Source: Clostridiales bacterium | GTDB lineage: Bacteria > Bacillota > Clostridia > Christensenellales > Pumilibacteraceae | Assembly (NCBI GenBank): GCA_022508425.1 | Contig: JAFLVF010000009.1 | Coordinates: 1 to 36,592, forward strand | Length of the DNA: 36,592 nucleotides | Direction of reading: 5' to 3' | Shown here: positions 1 through 8,419 of the stretch, one piece after another | Layout: each line of letters begins with the position of its first letter | Position numbering within the stretch: position 1 is the first letter of the stretch | The notes under the pieces: model-generated | Seen by the model: only the letters and a program-made list of their open reading frames with translations | The model's database searches: none | Told to the model about the DNA's origin: nothing | Made by a program: the position numbers and the translations under genes

Positions 1-54
1 AACCCTCGACTTCCACCATGTGAAGGTGGCACTCTCCCGCTGAGTTAATTGCCC
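1..54 (-). tRNA. tRNA-Val (anticodon CAC), partial; 3' part lies left of the window
   Basis: Reverse complement reads GGGCAAT TA ACTC AGCGGGA GAGT G CCACC TTCACAT GGTGG AAGTC GAGGG TT: acceptor strand, D-stem ACTC/GAGT, anticodon stem CCACC/GGTGG, 7-nt loop TT-CAC-AT, start of T-arm GAGGGTT. Truncated at base 1. Confidence 0.87.
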
Positions 55-74
55 GAATGTTTTGTTGTGGGCTT

Positions 75-103
75 ATTTTACCACCTCTTTGTGCAGTTGT
101 CAA
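75..103 (-). promoter_or_regulatory. sigma-A/70-type promoter for the tRNA
   Basis: Minus strand TTGACA (103..98), 17-nt spacer, TAAAAT (80..75), about 20 nt upstream of the tRNA 5' end. Confidence 0.8.
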
Positions 104-163
104 GCGTTCGGCACGCGAAAACATTTTTAGCCACGGCTCGCGGTACGGCTCGTTTTGTCGATA

Positions 164-192
164 TTGACTTAAACCCGTCGGTATGCTACAAT
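164..192 (+). promoter_or_regulatory. sigma-A/70-type promoter for the AraC-family gene
   Basis: TTGACT (164-169), 17-nt spacer, TACAAT (187-192). Confidence 0.7.
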
Positions 193-200
193 ACTTATCG

Positions 201-1004
201 ATGAGTTTTTCGCTTGACAAAATTTTTACTACACATACCGCCCTGCCTAAAAATGTCGGTGTTGTCGAAATCGATCCGAATGCCGCGCTTCGTCCGTATG
301 TCAGGTGTTTTTGGAAGTACAACGACTGTCCGAACGTGCGCGAGCTTCGCATAATACCCGATTGCTGTGCGGACATAATAATTCCGCTTGACGGCTCCCC
401 GTCGATTTTCGTCGGGGCGAGTGACAAAAGCTTTGTTACGCCACATACGGGCAACGTATTCGGCATAAGGTTTTATGCTTGGGCGGTTGCGCCATTTTTG
501 CATATCGGGCTTAAGGAATCGTTTAACGGCGCCGTGCCGATTGACTATATATTGAATAATTTCGACCGCGTGCAAAGCGCTATAATTGCGGCAGATACCA
601 CCACGCGACAAGTCGAACTTGCCGAGAAATATTTGCTCGAGCTGTTCGACGGAAAACTGTGCTTTGATATCATGAACGGTTTATACTGCGCGATCAATGA
701 TAACTGCCGCATTACGGTTAAAACTCTGTCCGATTATTGTGCGGTATCCAAGCGCACGTTAGAGCGCAAATTTATAGACAATATCGGTATTTCGCCCAAA
801 ACGATGATAGATTTATTGCGCTATCAACTGCTGTGGCAAGATTGTATCGGACGCGACTTCTCTTCCGCCGACAGCGCGTATAAATTGGGCTACTATGACG
901 AAGCGCATATGTACAACAATTTCAAAATGTTTCACGGCATAACAATGAGCGCGGCGCGCGCCGAATACGCAAAGTTGTCGCGTTTTTACAATACAAACAA
1001 ATGA
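201..1004 (+). CDS. AraC-family transcriptional regulator (N-terminal DUF6597-like sensor region, C-terminal HTH)
   Basis: ORF 183..1004; C-terminus 'TVKTLSDYCAVSKRTLERKFIDNIGISPKTMIDLLRYQ' is a typical AraC HTH. The track ATG at 183 lies inside the predicted promoter, so ATG 201 (MSFSLDK) or a later start is more likely. Confidence 0.82.
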   Translation: MSFSLDKIFTTHTALPKNVGVVEIDPNAALRPYVRCFWKYNDCPNVRELRIIPDCCADIIIPLDGSPSIFVGASDKSFVTPHTGNVFGIRFYAWAVAPFLHIGLKESFNGAVPIDYILNNFDRVQSAIIAADTTTRQVELAEKYLLELFDGKLCFDIMNGLYCAINDNCRITVKTLSDYCAVSKRTLERKFIDNIGISPKTMIDLLRYQLLWQDCIGRDFSSADSAYKLGYYDEAHMYNNFKMFHGITMSAARAEYAKLSRFYNTNK

Positions 1005-1047
1005 TTTCGCCATATAATATGTTTATCATATTTTACAGAGGACAACC

Positions 1048-1962
1048 ATGAACGACAACGTACTTAATAAGGCACGCGATTTCATTTATCGCAACGCACG
1101 CCCGCTCGATCTGGCGCTGTGGCGGTATCATTTCGAGGGCGGCAGCCGCAAAGACGTGTTAGATATTCTATCCTATTACCAAAACGCCGACGGCGGATTT
1201 GGATATGCGCTCGAACCGGACTGCTGGAATGTAAATTCAACGCCCATGGCCGCATGGAAGGCGCTTACCGTTCTCAAAGAAATAGGCATCGACGCTCAAG
1301 ATAATATCGTAAAAAAGATTTTGTCCTACCTAGACAGCGGCAAGGATTTCGAAAACGGAATGTGGTACAATACGGTAAAGAGCAACAATGAGCATCCTCA
1401 CGCGGTGTGGTGGGAGTGCCGAAACGGGCTCGGCGTTCCGAGCGCAAACCCCACCGTCAGTCTTGCCGGGTTCGCGTTGAAATTCGCAGACAAGCAGAGC
1501 GCATTATACAAAAAGTCGGCAACTATCGTAAAGCGTGAAGCCGAACGCTTTATAGCCGCGCCCGTATGCGATATGCACGTTACACCCGTATATTTGGAGC
1601 TGTACGAGTATTGTGCGGATATAAAAGATTTCGACCTGTTCGATTTGGCGGCATACAAAACGGCGCTGTATTCGGCAATCAAAAACACGGTTTGCACCGA
1701 CACGGATAAATGGGCAAAAGAATATGTTTGTAAGCCGTCCGTTTTTTACGACAGCTCTAAAGTTGTTTTCGAAATATTGGATGGGGAATTGTGCGAAGCG
1801 GAAGGCGAGCTGTTGCTCAAAACCCAGCTTGACGACGGCTCGTACAATATCCCTTGGATATGGCATAACGACTATACCGAATACTACGTCGCGGCCAACT
1901 GGTGGAAGTCCGCCGTATTGCGCGCAAATATGCTGTACCTAAAAGACTTAAAGCTGATATAA
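1048..1962 (+). CDS. Squalene-cyclase/prenyltransferase alpha-toroid repeat-like protein
   Basis: 304 aa; 'ILSYYQNADGGFGYALEPDCWNVNSTPMAAWKAL' and 'LLKTQLDDGSYNIPW' resemble QW/prenyltransferase repeats; SD-like AGAGGACAACC before the ATG. Confidence 0.65.
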   Translation: MNDNVLNKARDFIYRNARPLDLALWRYHFEGGSRKDVLDILSYYQNADGGFGYALEPDCWNVNSTPMAAWKALTVLKEIGIDAQDNIVKKILSYLDSGKDFENGMWYNTVKSNNEHPHAVWWECRNGLGVPSANPTVSLAGFALKFADKQSALYKKSATIVKREAERFIAAPVCDMHVTPVYLELYEYCADIKDFDLFDLAAYKTALYSAIKNTVCTDTDKWAKEYVCKPSVFYDSSKVVFEILDGELCEAEGELLLKTQLDDGSYNIPWIWHNDYTEYYVAANWWKSAVLRANMLYLKDLKLI

Positions 1963-2020
1963 TACGAAAAGACGAAAACGCATACCGTATGCGACAAGCA
2001 AACAATAAGGAGATATTACA

Positions 2021-2443
2021 ATGGCGGTAGTACCCAACTTTCATTTTGACGGAAAATGCAGAGATGCGATAGAGCTTTACAAAAAGGCTTTCGGCGCGGA
2101 AACGCTGTGCTTGCTCTTGTACAAGGATGCAAGGCCGGAAGATTACGACAAACCTCTGACCGAAGAGCAAAAGAATTTTGTTTACCATGCGGAAATTCTG
2201 ATCGGTGATCATCGAATTATGATGGCCGATAATATAGATATGCCTTTTAATCCGAGTACCTCTTTGTTTCTGACAATGACAATGGATACAAAAGAAGACG
2301 TTATGCAAGCGTTTAACGTTTTGAAAGACGGCTGTAAAATAATCCATCCTCCACACAGCACGACGTACAGCTCTTGTACCGTTAATTTTATAGATAAATT
2401 CGGTTTTCGTTGGGTAATCATGACCGAACAAACGGAACGGTAA
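2021..2443 (+). CDS. VOC-superfamily (PhnB-like glyoxalase/bleomycin-resistance fold) protein
   Basis: 140 aa; 'PNFHFDGKCRDAIELYKKAFGAE...HAEILIGDHRIMMADN...FIDKFGFRWVIM' is typical of PhnB-like VOC proteins; SD AAGGAGATATTACA ATG. Confidence 0.85.
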   Translation: MAVVPNFHFDGKCRDAIELYKKAFGAETLCLLLYKDARPEDYDKPLTEEQKNFVYHAEILIGDHRIMMADNIDMPFNPSTSLFLTMTMDTKEDVMQAFNVLKDGCKIIHPPHSTTYSSCTVNFIDKFGFRWVIMTEQTER

Positions 2444-2469
2444 AATTTTGCGCTATCGTCACGGCAACT

Positions 2470-2502
2470 AAAAAAGAGGAAGCGAAATGCTCCCTCTTTT
2501 TT
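2470..2502. terminator. Bidirectional rho-independent terminator between convergent genes
   Basis: AAAAAAGAGG..AGC gaaat GCT..CCTCTTTTTT hairpin with A- and T-tracts. Confidence 0.85.
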
Positions 2503-2521
2503 GATAGTCCGCTAAATAATA

Positions 2522-2896
2522 TTATTCCGGATCGACGACTTCCGCGTCGACGACGTTTTTGCGAACGCTTTCTATTCCATTCTTGCAGCTCGCTTTTGCC
2601 GTATAGCCCTCGCTCGCCAAAATCGGCTCGCCGTTGCGTGCTTTCAGGCGGAAACGATACTCGCCCGCCTTGTCGAGATAAATCTCGAACTTAGGGCATT
2701 TCTCGGTCGCGTATCCATCGACCGTCTGGTCCTCTACGCCCGCGATCTGCGCATTTTCGGTGACGCTCGCGATGCTATTGCGGCATGTTGCAAGCGCGTT
2801 GAGCACCTCGCCACCGACACCTATAATTTCGCCGTTGCCGGCTTTCAGGCTGAACGTGAACCCGTTGCCGCTCTTCTTGATAACAAATTTTCCCAT
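2522..2896 (-). CDS. DUF1508 (YegP-like) protein, two repeats
   Basis: 124 aa with two copies of the pattern 'F.(F)SLKAGNGEIIG.....' / 'YRFRLKARNGEPILASEGYTAKASCKNGIESV'. Confidence 0.85.
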   Translation of the reverse strand: MGKFVIKKSGNGFTFSLKAGNGEIIGVGGEVLNALATCRNSIASVTENAQIAGVEDQTVDGYATEKCPKFEIYLDKAGEYRFRLKARNGEPILASEGYTAKASCKNGIESVRKNVVDAEVVDPE

Positions 2897-2938
2897 TTTA
2901 TCACCCCTTTCGTGAATTTTGTCTATTGTGACTGCCCT

Positions 2939-2967
2939 ATTATATTACACTTTGTTGAATAAGTCAA
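2939..2967 (-). promoter_or_regulatory. sigma-A/70-type promoter for the DUF1508 gene
   Basis: Minus strand TTGACT (2967..2962), 17-nt spacer, TATAAT (2944..2939). Confidence 0.78.
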
Positions 2968-3034
2968 TATATATTTCGACAAAATCGAATAACATGTTAA
3001 TTACTATGCTACGGATATGCCGTCGGGCGGCGGG

Positions 3035-3766
3035 CTATCGATTCTTTTTGTACATAGGCATAGGACTGATTTTATGAAGATTGGCTATATGCATGCTGTC
3101 TATCTTTTGCTTGATTACGGGATCGTCGATCTCGCCCGTCTCGATATATCTGTCGAGCACGGCGTAGGTAAAGCCCATGTTGTCCTCGTCGCTCTTGCCC
3201 GACAGCCCGTCCTCGGGTGTTTTCTCTATGAACATTTTGGGAAGTCCCAGCTCGTAGCCGAGCGCCTTGACCTCTTTGACCAACAGATCGCTCAGCGGAC
3301 TGAAATCTCCCGCGCTGTCGCCGAACTTGGTCGAATATCCCACGTAGTCCTCCGATCTGTTGCACGTGTTGGCCACGCGGCCGTTGTAGAGCGCCGATAT
3401 GCCGTACAGCACGGCCATACGCACGCGTGCGGGGGTGTTGGAGTAATACACCTTGTTAGTGCGCAGATCTTCTTCGGCAATACCGCTTTCCGCTATCGCT
3501 CCGACCAGGCGCTCACACACTTCCCCGATATTGACCACGAAGTGCTTGATACCGAGATGTTGTACGAGCGCATGCGAAACGTCGATGTCGTGCTGACTGC
3601 CCTGCGGCATCAATACGCCGATTACCCTTTCGCGCCCAAGCGCCTCGACCAACAGCGCCGCGCACACCGAGCTGTCCTTGCCGCCCGAAATGCCGATGAC
3701 GGCGTTGCAGTCCTTGCCGTTCTGCTCGAAATACTCTCTAATCCACTTGACAATTTCGTCTTTCAT
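3035..3766 (-). CDS. nadE: Ammonia-dependent NAD+ synthetase
   Basis: 243 aa; 'VIGISGGKDSSVCAALLVEALG' PP-loop, 'LMPQGSQHDIDVSHALVQHLGI', 'NTCNRSEDYVGYSTKFGDSAGDFSPLSDLLVKEV'. Confidence 0.95.
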   Translation of the reverse strand: MKDEIVKWIREYFEQNGKDCNAVIGISGGKDSSVCAALLVEALGRERVIGVLMPQGSQHDIDVSHALVQHLGIKHFVVNIGEVCERLVGAIAESGIAEEDLRTNKVYYSNTPARVRMAVLYGISALYNGRVANTCNRSEDYVGYSTKFGDSAGDFSPLSDLLVKEVKALGYELGLPKMFIEKTPEDGLSGKSDEDNMGFTYAVLDRYIETGEIDDPVIKQKIDSMHIANLHKISPMPMYKKNR

Positions 3767-3811
3767 ATTGCCGACCTCTGTTTACATTTTACCACACCTG
3801 CGAAAAAAAGT

Positions 3812-3847
3812 AAAACCCAAAACGAAAAATTTCGTTTTGGGTTTTTT
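3812..3847. terminator. Rho-independent terminator (downstream of the cis-prenyltransferase gene)
   Basis: Long stem AAAACCCAAAACGAAA / TTTCGTTTTGGGTTTT with flanking A/T tracts. Confidence 0.85.
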
Positions 3848-3870
3848 GCGGAAATTCACTCGCGCCGCAC

Positions 3871-4476
3871 TCATCCTCCCAAAGTGACGTCTTGGCGCGA
3901 ATACCATTCGAGCGCGGCGTCGAGGTGTTCTTCTTTAAAATCGGGCCACAAGTCTTCTACTATATAAAAGTCCGAATACACCGTTTGCAACGGCAAAAAA
4001 CCCGACAGCCTGCACATTCCGCCCCAGCGTATAACCATGTCTATGCGCGGGATATCTCGCGAGCACCAACCGTTTTTCATATCCCATTCCCAGCCGTAGT
4101 TGATCAACAGGTTGACGCGCATTTTGCCGTTTTGCTCGCGTCCACGCGTTGTGTACGGAACGAGACACTGAGGAAAACACTCCGACTCGGTATTGCCGAC
4201 GACGAAAACGTCCACGCCCTCGCCTACAATCAGCTCGACCGCCTTACAGCACGCGTCGGAAAACGCGTTGACCTGTGCTTTCGGGCGCTTGCAATTATCG
4301 ACGGTAAAGCCGTAGTAAGTCAGTTCTTTCACGCCTCGTTCTTCTGCGGCGCGAAGCAGTCTAAGCCCGGGCATAAGGCCGTGTTCGTACCCGTCTTCCT
4401 TGTTCAGTCCGTTATAAGTCGCCCAACGCCTGTTTCCGTCGGGTATTATTCCTATGTGCGTCGGAGTTCGATACAT
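3871..4476 (-). CDS. Isoprenyl (undecaprenyl diphosphate synthase-like) cis-prenyltransferase, divergent
   Basis: 201 aa; 'PTHIGIIPDGNRRWA', 'GYEHGL', 'RLSGFLPLQTVYSDFYIVEDLWPDF' match the UppS family. Confidence 0.88.
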   Translation of the reverse strand: MYRTPTHIGIIPDGNRRWATYNGLNKEDGYEHGLMPGLRLLRAAEERGVKELTYYGFTVDNCKRPKAQVNAFSDACCKAVELIVGEGVDVFVVGNTESECFPQCLVPYTTRGREQNGKMRVNLLINYGWEWDMKNGWCSRDIPRIDMVIRWGGMCRLSGFLPLQTVYSDFYIVEDLWPDFKEEHLDAALEWYSRQDVTLGG

Positions 4477-4542
4477 TTCCCACCACCATTACCGAAAATT
4501 CAATCGCTATAATTATCTGTAATTGCCGTGAAAATATGTAAG

Positions 4543-4574
4543 CAAAAAACAATAAAGCGCCGAAAACGGCGCTT
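4543..4574 (-). terminator. Hairpin with T-rich tail
   Basis: Minus strand AAGCGCCG TTTT CGGCGCTT followed by TATTGTTTTTTGC. Confidence 0.65.
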
Positions 4575-4670
4575 ATCTCCATTACTGCTGTCTATTAGTC
4601 GCTAATGCGTACCGTACCGCTTTATCTTCCTCCGTAGCCGCTCGGTCTACCGCGCGTAAAAGCACGGAAA

Positions 4671-4695
4671 ACTCACAGTATAAAATACTGTGAGT
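4671..4695 (-). terminator. Perfect 10-bp inverted repeat, probable terminator of the 76-aa gene
   Basis: ACTCACAGTA-taaaa-TACTGTGAGT; minus strand followed by TTTT. Confidence 0.5.
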
Positions 4696-4723
4696 AATCG
4701 GGCTTTGCAGTATGATTTTCCGA

Positions 4724-4954
4724 TTAGTCGACGAGGCTTTGCAACTGCTTGGTCAGCTCGATGAGATTTTCGCGCTTGACCTCAATCTCCGCACTATATT
4801 GACGGAAGAACTGCATTTCGGTCTCTTGCGGCTCGTTATTGCTGATGAGAGACTCCATAAGTGCAGCCATAGAGCGCGAGCGCTTGTTCTCAAGCTCCTG
4901 CATCTCCTTCTCGATAATGTTGATTTCCTTTGCCAAATCCTTTTTCAATGACAT
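4724..4954 (-). CDS. Small coiled-coil protein (76 aa), paralogue of the 8163..8396 product
   Basis: ATG at 4954 with strong SD AAAGGAGATATAATC. The frame stays open upstream (track start GTG 5110). Confidence 0.7.
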   Translation of the reverse strand: MSLKKDLAKEINIIEKEMQELENKRSRSMAALMESLISNNEPQETEMQFFRQYSAEIEVKRENLIELTKQLQSLVD

Positions 4955-5247
4955 GATTATATCTCCTTTTACCTGTTTTCTATTTTTGTTGTTTTTGCCG
5001 CGGATTATTTTTTCTTCCGTCGGGATTTTGGGTTGATCGGGCGTTCCCGTCGCGACACGGCCGCGCCCTACGAATATCACGGACAAAACCGAGACAATCA
5101 CCAAAGCCACTGCGATCAGTTGCGTGCGACCGCCGATCTTCTTTGCAATTTTTGTCCCATAAAGCTCCTCTTTTATCAGATTAAGGCCTTATGATTTGTG
5201 ATACAATACATAATATACATTCGATACTATTAATACAACACTTAGGC

Positions 5248-5276
5248 ATTTTAGCATAAATATATAATAATGTCAA
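5248..5276 (-). promoter_or_regulatory. sigma-A/70-type promoter upstream of the small coiled-coil gene
   Basis: Minus strand TTGACA (5276..5271), 17-nt spacer, TAAAAT (5253..5248). Confidence 0.75.
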
Positions 5277-5327
5277 ATATTTTATGCTCGGCAACTCCCA
5301 TAAGCAAATTGTCACCCTTAACAACTG

Positions 5328-5353
5328 CCGCCGACAAGCGCCGCCGACAAGCG
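5328..5353. repeat. Tandem 13-nt direct repeat ccgccgacaagcg x2
   Basis: Exact copies at 5328-5340 and 5341-5353. Confidence 0.9.
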
Positions 5354-5380
5354 CCGAGCGGCAGTAATTCATCAAACGAC

Positions 5381-5413
5381 AAAAAATCGGCGGCGTAAAC
5401 GCTGCCGATTTTT
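5381..5413. terminator. Rho-independent terminator after the InlB-repeat lipoprotein
   Basis: AAAAAATCGGCgGCG-taaa-CGCtGCCGATTTTT. Confidence 0.8.
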
Positions 5414-5481
5414 GACGGGAGTCGACCCGATTTTGTTTGAGCCGAGAACGATTGTGCGCAATTATATTTCGTCGATTGCGC

Positions 5482-8070
5482 CTATAGCACTGTATCGATC
5501 TTGATAGACGTCACTTGGCCGTTGTTGTCCAGCGTAAATGTGAAGCGGTACGTGCCAGTCTTGGTACAAGTCAAATCGTTGCTTAACATCGCCTTGGTTA
5601 TCGCGCCGTCGGTATTGTTGGCGGTGACTTGGAAGAACGAAGCCCAACACACCTGCTTGGAACGGGAGTGCAAAGTTGTCCTGATACCGAAATCAAGCCC
5701 CTCTGTAAGTGCAAAGTCAAACGTGATTGTACCCGCCGTTCTGTTGTATGCGGCAATTCTGTTCTCCCAAGACGCAGTGAACGAACCGTGGATGTAAATA
5801 TCGTACGCCAGCTTGATGTTCGCCGCTTCGCCGTGGCGTACAAAAGTCAGCCTCCTCGTGGATTCGTTCAGCGTAATGGTGTAGTTTCCGCTGGTAACGA
5901 CAACGATATTATTGTCGTTCTTGCCGTCAAGCTCGTTACTGCTTGTAAAGTATTTGGTGCTGCCGATATTGCCGTCGAGGTTTTGATAATTGTACTCGCC
6001 CGTCCACCCGTTGCCGGCCTTGAGTATCTTGAACTGGTTGCCCTCGTACAAATCGACCGTAATCGAGTATATGCCGTCGCCCATTTTTCTAAGGTGCACG
6101 TTGTCGGGTATCAAGCTGACGCTCGCAATGGTTTCCCATCCAAGCTCCAGCGCCGCGGCGGCGCCCACCATGTAGTACGGAGAACTGTCTACCAATTCGC
6201 CGGTGTCCGGAAGATTGCCTGTCGAGTTGCCGTCAATCCACAAATCCTTGTAGTCGATGCTTGACGTATCCGTAGTGCCGTAATTGTAATAGATTGTATA
6301 TGTTCCTGCGGCAACGATAATATTCTTTCTGTCCAAAGACAGCTGGGCCTTGACCGTAGGCTCCATTCTGAAATGGGCGATATCGACGGTCTTGCCGCCG
6401 AGCACTATCGTCATCTCCGTCGTGCCGCCCGAGCCTATTACAACGTCTTTGGCCATAACTTCAGGCTTGGCTATATTTTGAGTGATGGGTTTTATCTTGG
6501 TTGTTCCGACATAAATTCCGTCGTTATCTCGGATATCCGCCCTCTTGATTTCCTGAATGTAAACGATGTTGGAGGAATATCTGTAGAGAACGTTTATTAT
6601 CGAACCGGATATGTCCGCGCCGTTTGCAAGCCTAAGCATCTTGTCGGGAGTCAACACTACCTTGTCCGTGCTGTACTCGTCGCGCGTAATATTGACAATC
6701 AGTTCGCCGTTGTACCAGAATTCGAGCGCGACGTCCTCTCCTCTGAAGTCTATATCGTACGCCCAGATGTCTCCTGCGCTCGGGGGGTTGAACTTTCCTC
6801 TCAGTTCGCCGTCCATCCAGATTCCGTCGCCTCTTATGATAGCCGTATCGTAATGTGCGTGCAACGTTCTTGCGCCCGGAGTTCCTGTAAACACATAGTT
6901 CGTGTCCACTTTCTCGCCGCCATCTTTCTCGGTGTACCAACCGACAAACATAAATCCCGCCGGAGCGAACGGCCTGTACGGCATTCTTTCAAGCTTCTTG
7001 CCGACGGTCATCATTACCGTCGCTTCGGAGAGCGTGCCTTTGCCGGCGTCGAATGACACTATGAATTCCACCAACAGATACTGCGCGTAAATTATTTCGA
7101 TATTAGAGTAGTCGGTATCGGCATCCACTTGAACGCCGCCCGTTTTCTCGGTAAACCAGCCGACAAACTCGTACCCCACAGGGGGCGTGGGCGTAGGCAA
7201 CTCGCCCAGCTTCGCGTCGGTTGTAAACATTTCCTCGATATCGCCGGCTATAGTGCCGCCGTTGGCGTCTATCGTAACAATGTACTCTCCCTCTTCCAAA
7301 TAGAGCGCATATATAGTACAATCCGAGCTGAACACCGTGTTCGATTTGACTCGTTTGCCGCCCGTCTTTTGAGTGTACCAGGCCACAAAGGTTTTGTCCG
7401 TGGGCACCCCTGTGGGTGTAGGGAGCGCTCCCGACAATTTACCGTTAACGGTAAGGCGTGATTCCTCGTTGATTGTGCCGACGCCCGCATCAAACGTAAT
7501 CAAGTATTCCTGAATATAATGGGCGTACACTGTCACTTCTCTCGTTTCGCCGGTAAACTCGTAGCTTGTATCCACTCTCTCGCCGACCGTCTTCTCGGTG
7601 TACCAGCCGACAAACGTGCAGTTGTTAGGCGGAGTGGGATCGGCGGGCAACGCCAAAAGCCTGCCGTCCACCGTTTCCATGTTCTCCGTGCCCGCGGCAA
7701 GCGTGCCGCCGTTTCCGTCAAACGTAACGTAATACTCTGTCGATTGAGTTTCGCCCCATTTCGCGTGAATGATACAGCTGAACGAATACGTGTAGTCTAC
7801 CGTAAGCCTTTCGCCGTTAAACACCGACGAGAGATACCAGCCGAGGAACTCGGTGTTCTCCTTGTACGGCGTGGGAAGTGACGCGAGCTTTCCGTCCGTC
7901 GTCTCCGCCGACGTCGGGCTGACGGTGCCGCCGTTGGCGTTGAAAGTTATTTGATACACGCCGTCGCCTGACGAGGATGACTTGTTAGAGCATGCCGAAA
8001 GCAAGCCGCAACAAGTAGTAGCAAGCAGCACAACGACCAGAATGATTGCCGTCAACTTTCTTATCTTCAT
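5482..8070 (-). CDS. Lipoprotein with five Listeria-Bacteroides/InlB B-type repeats and C-terminal carbohydrate-binding-like beta domains
   Basis: 862 aa; signal peptide with lipobox 'LLSAC'; five units of the type 'Y.VTFDGNGGTL...LP.DPTPP....FVGWYTEKTGG..VD'; C-terminus resembles SusE/F or CBM-like sandwich domains (tentative). Confidence 0.85.
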   Translation of the reverse strand: MKIRKLTAIILVVVLLATTCCGLLSACSNKSSSSGDGVYQITFNANGGTVSPTSAETTDGKLASLPTPYKENTEFLGWYLSSVFNGERLTVDYTYSFSCIIHAKWGETQSTEYYVTFDGNGGTLAAGTENMETVDGRLLALPADPTPPNNCTFVGWYTEKTVGERVDTSYEFTGETREVTVYAHYIQEYLITFDAGVGTINEESRLTVNGKLSGALPTPTGVPTDKTFVAWYTQKTGGKRVKSNTVFSSDCTIYALYLEEGEYIVTIDANGGTIAGDIEEMFTTDAKLGELPTPTPPVGYEFVGWFTEKTGGVQVDADTDYSNIEIIYAQYLLVEFIVSFDAGKGTLSEATVMMTVGKKLERMPYRPFAPAGFMFVGWYTEKDGGEKVDTNYVFTGTPGARTLHAHYDTAIIRGDGIWMDGELRGKFNPPSAGDIWAYDIDFRGEDVALEFWYNGELIVNITRDEYSTDKVVLTPDKMLRLANGADISGSIINVLYRYSSNIVYIQEIKRADIRDNDGIYVGTTKIKPITQNIAKPEVMAKDVVIGSGGTTEMTIVLGGKTVDIAHFRMEPTVKAQLSLDRKNIIVAAGTYTIYYNYGTTDTSSIDYKDLWIDGNSTGNLPDTGELVDSSPYYMVGAAAALELGWETIASVSLIPDNVHLRKMGDGIYSITVDLYEGNQFKILKAGNGWTGEYNYQNLDGNIGSTKYFTSSNELDGKNDNNIVVVTSGNYTITLNESTRRLTFVRHGEAANIKLAYDIYIHGSFTASWENRIAAYNRTAGTITFDFALTEGLDFGIRTTLHSRSKQVCWASFFQVTANNTDGAITKAMLSNDLTCTKTGTYRFTFTLDNNGQVTSIKIDTVL

Positions 8071-8162
8071 CTTTTCCTCGCCATATATTATTCGGGTGAG
8101 CGAGCGCCAATCTTTGCATACATATCGGCGCTTGCGAAAAATGTTGTCGATACGGGATAATT

Positions 8163-8396
8163 TTATTTCTTATTCAGCCCTTCGAGCTCGGCATAGAGCC
8201 CGCGCAGCCTATCGCGCGCTTGATCGATAAGCGACGAAAACGTGGTGAAATACTGCTCGTCTTCGGGCAAAGGTTTTGTGCCCGCAAGCATTGCGCGCAT
8301 AATAGCTTTTTGCGAACGCTCGCACTTCTTCTCATATGCTTGGATTTCGAGCTCGCAGTCTTCTATAGCCTTTTTGATTTGACTTTTCTTAGACAT
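8163..8396 (-). CDS. Small coiled-coil protein (77 aa), paralogue of the 76-aa protein at 4724..4954
   Basis: SD GGAGGTAGTAGA before the ATG; ungapped alignment to the 76-aa product gives 24/76 identical positions. Confidence 0.75.
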   Translation of the reverse strand: MSKKSQIKKAIEDCELEIQAYEKKCERSQKAIMRAMLAGTKPLPEDEQYFTTFSSLIDQARDRLRGLYAELEGLNKK

Positions 8397-8419
8397 TCTA
8401 CTACCTCCTCCGACTCAGC

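Noticed and set aside
1-54. Hairpin CCACC..GGTGG at the left edge first considered as an IS200/IS605-type transposon end
   Set aside because: The minus strand forms a regular tRNA cloverleaf (D-arm, anticodon CAC, T-arm start) with a consensus promoter upstream.
4582-4665. 27-codon minus-strand ORF (GTG start, VLLRAVDRAATEEDKAVRYALATNRQQ) between two hairpins
   Set aside because: Too short, no SD, overlaps no known family; could be a remnant but cannot be supported.
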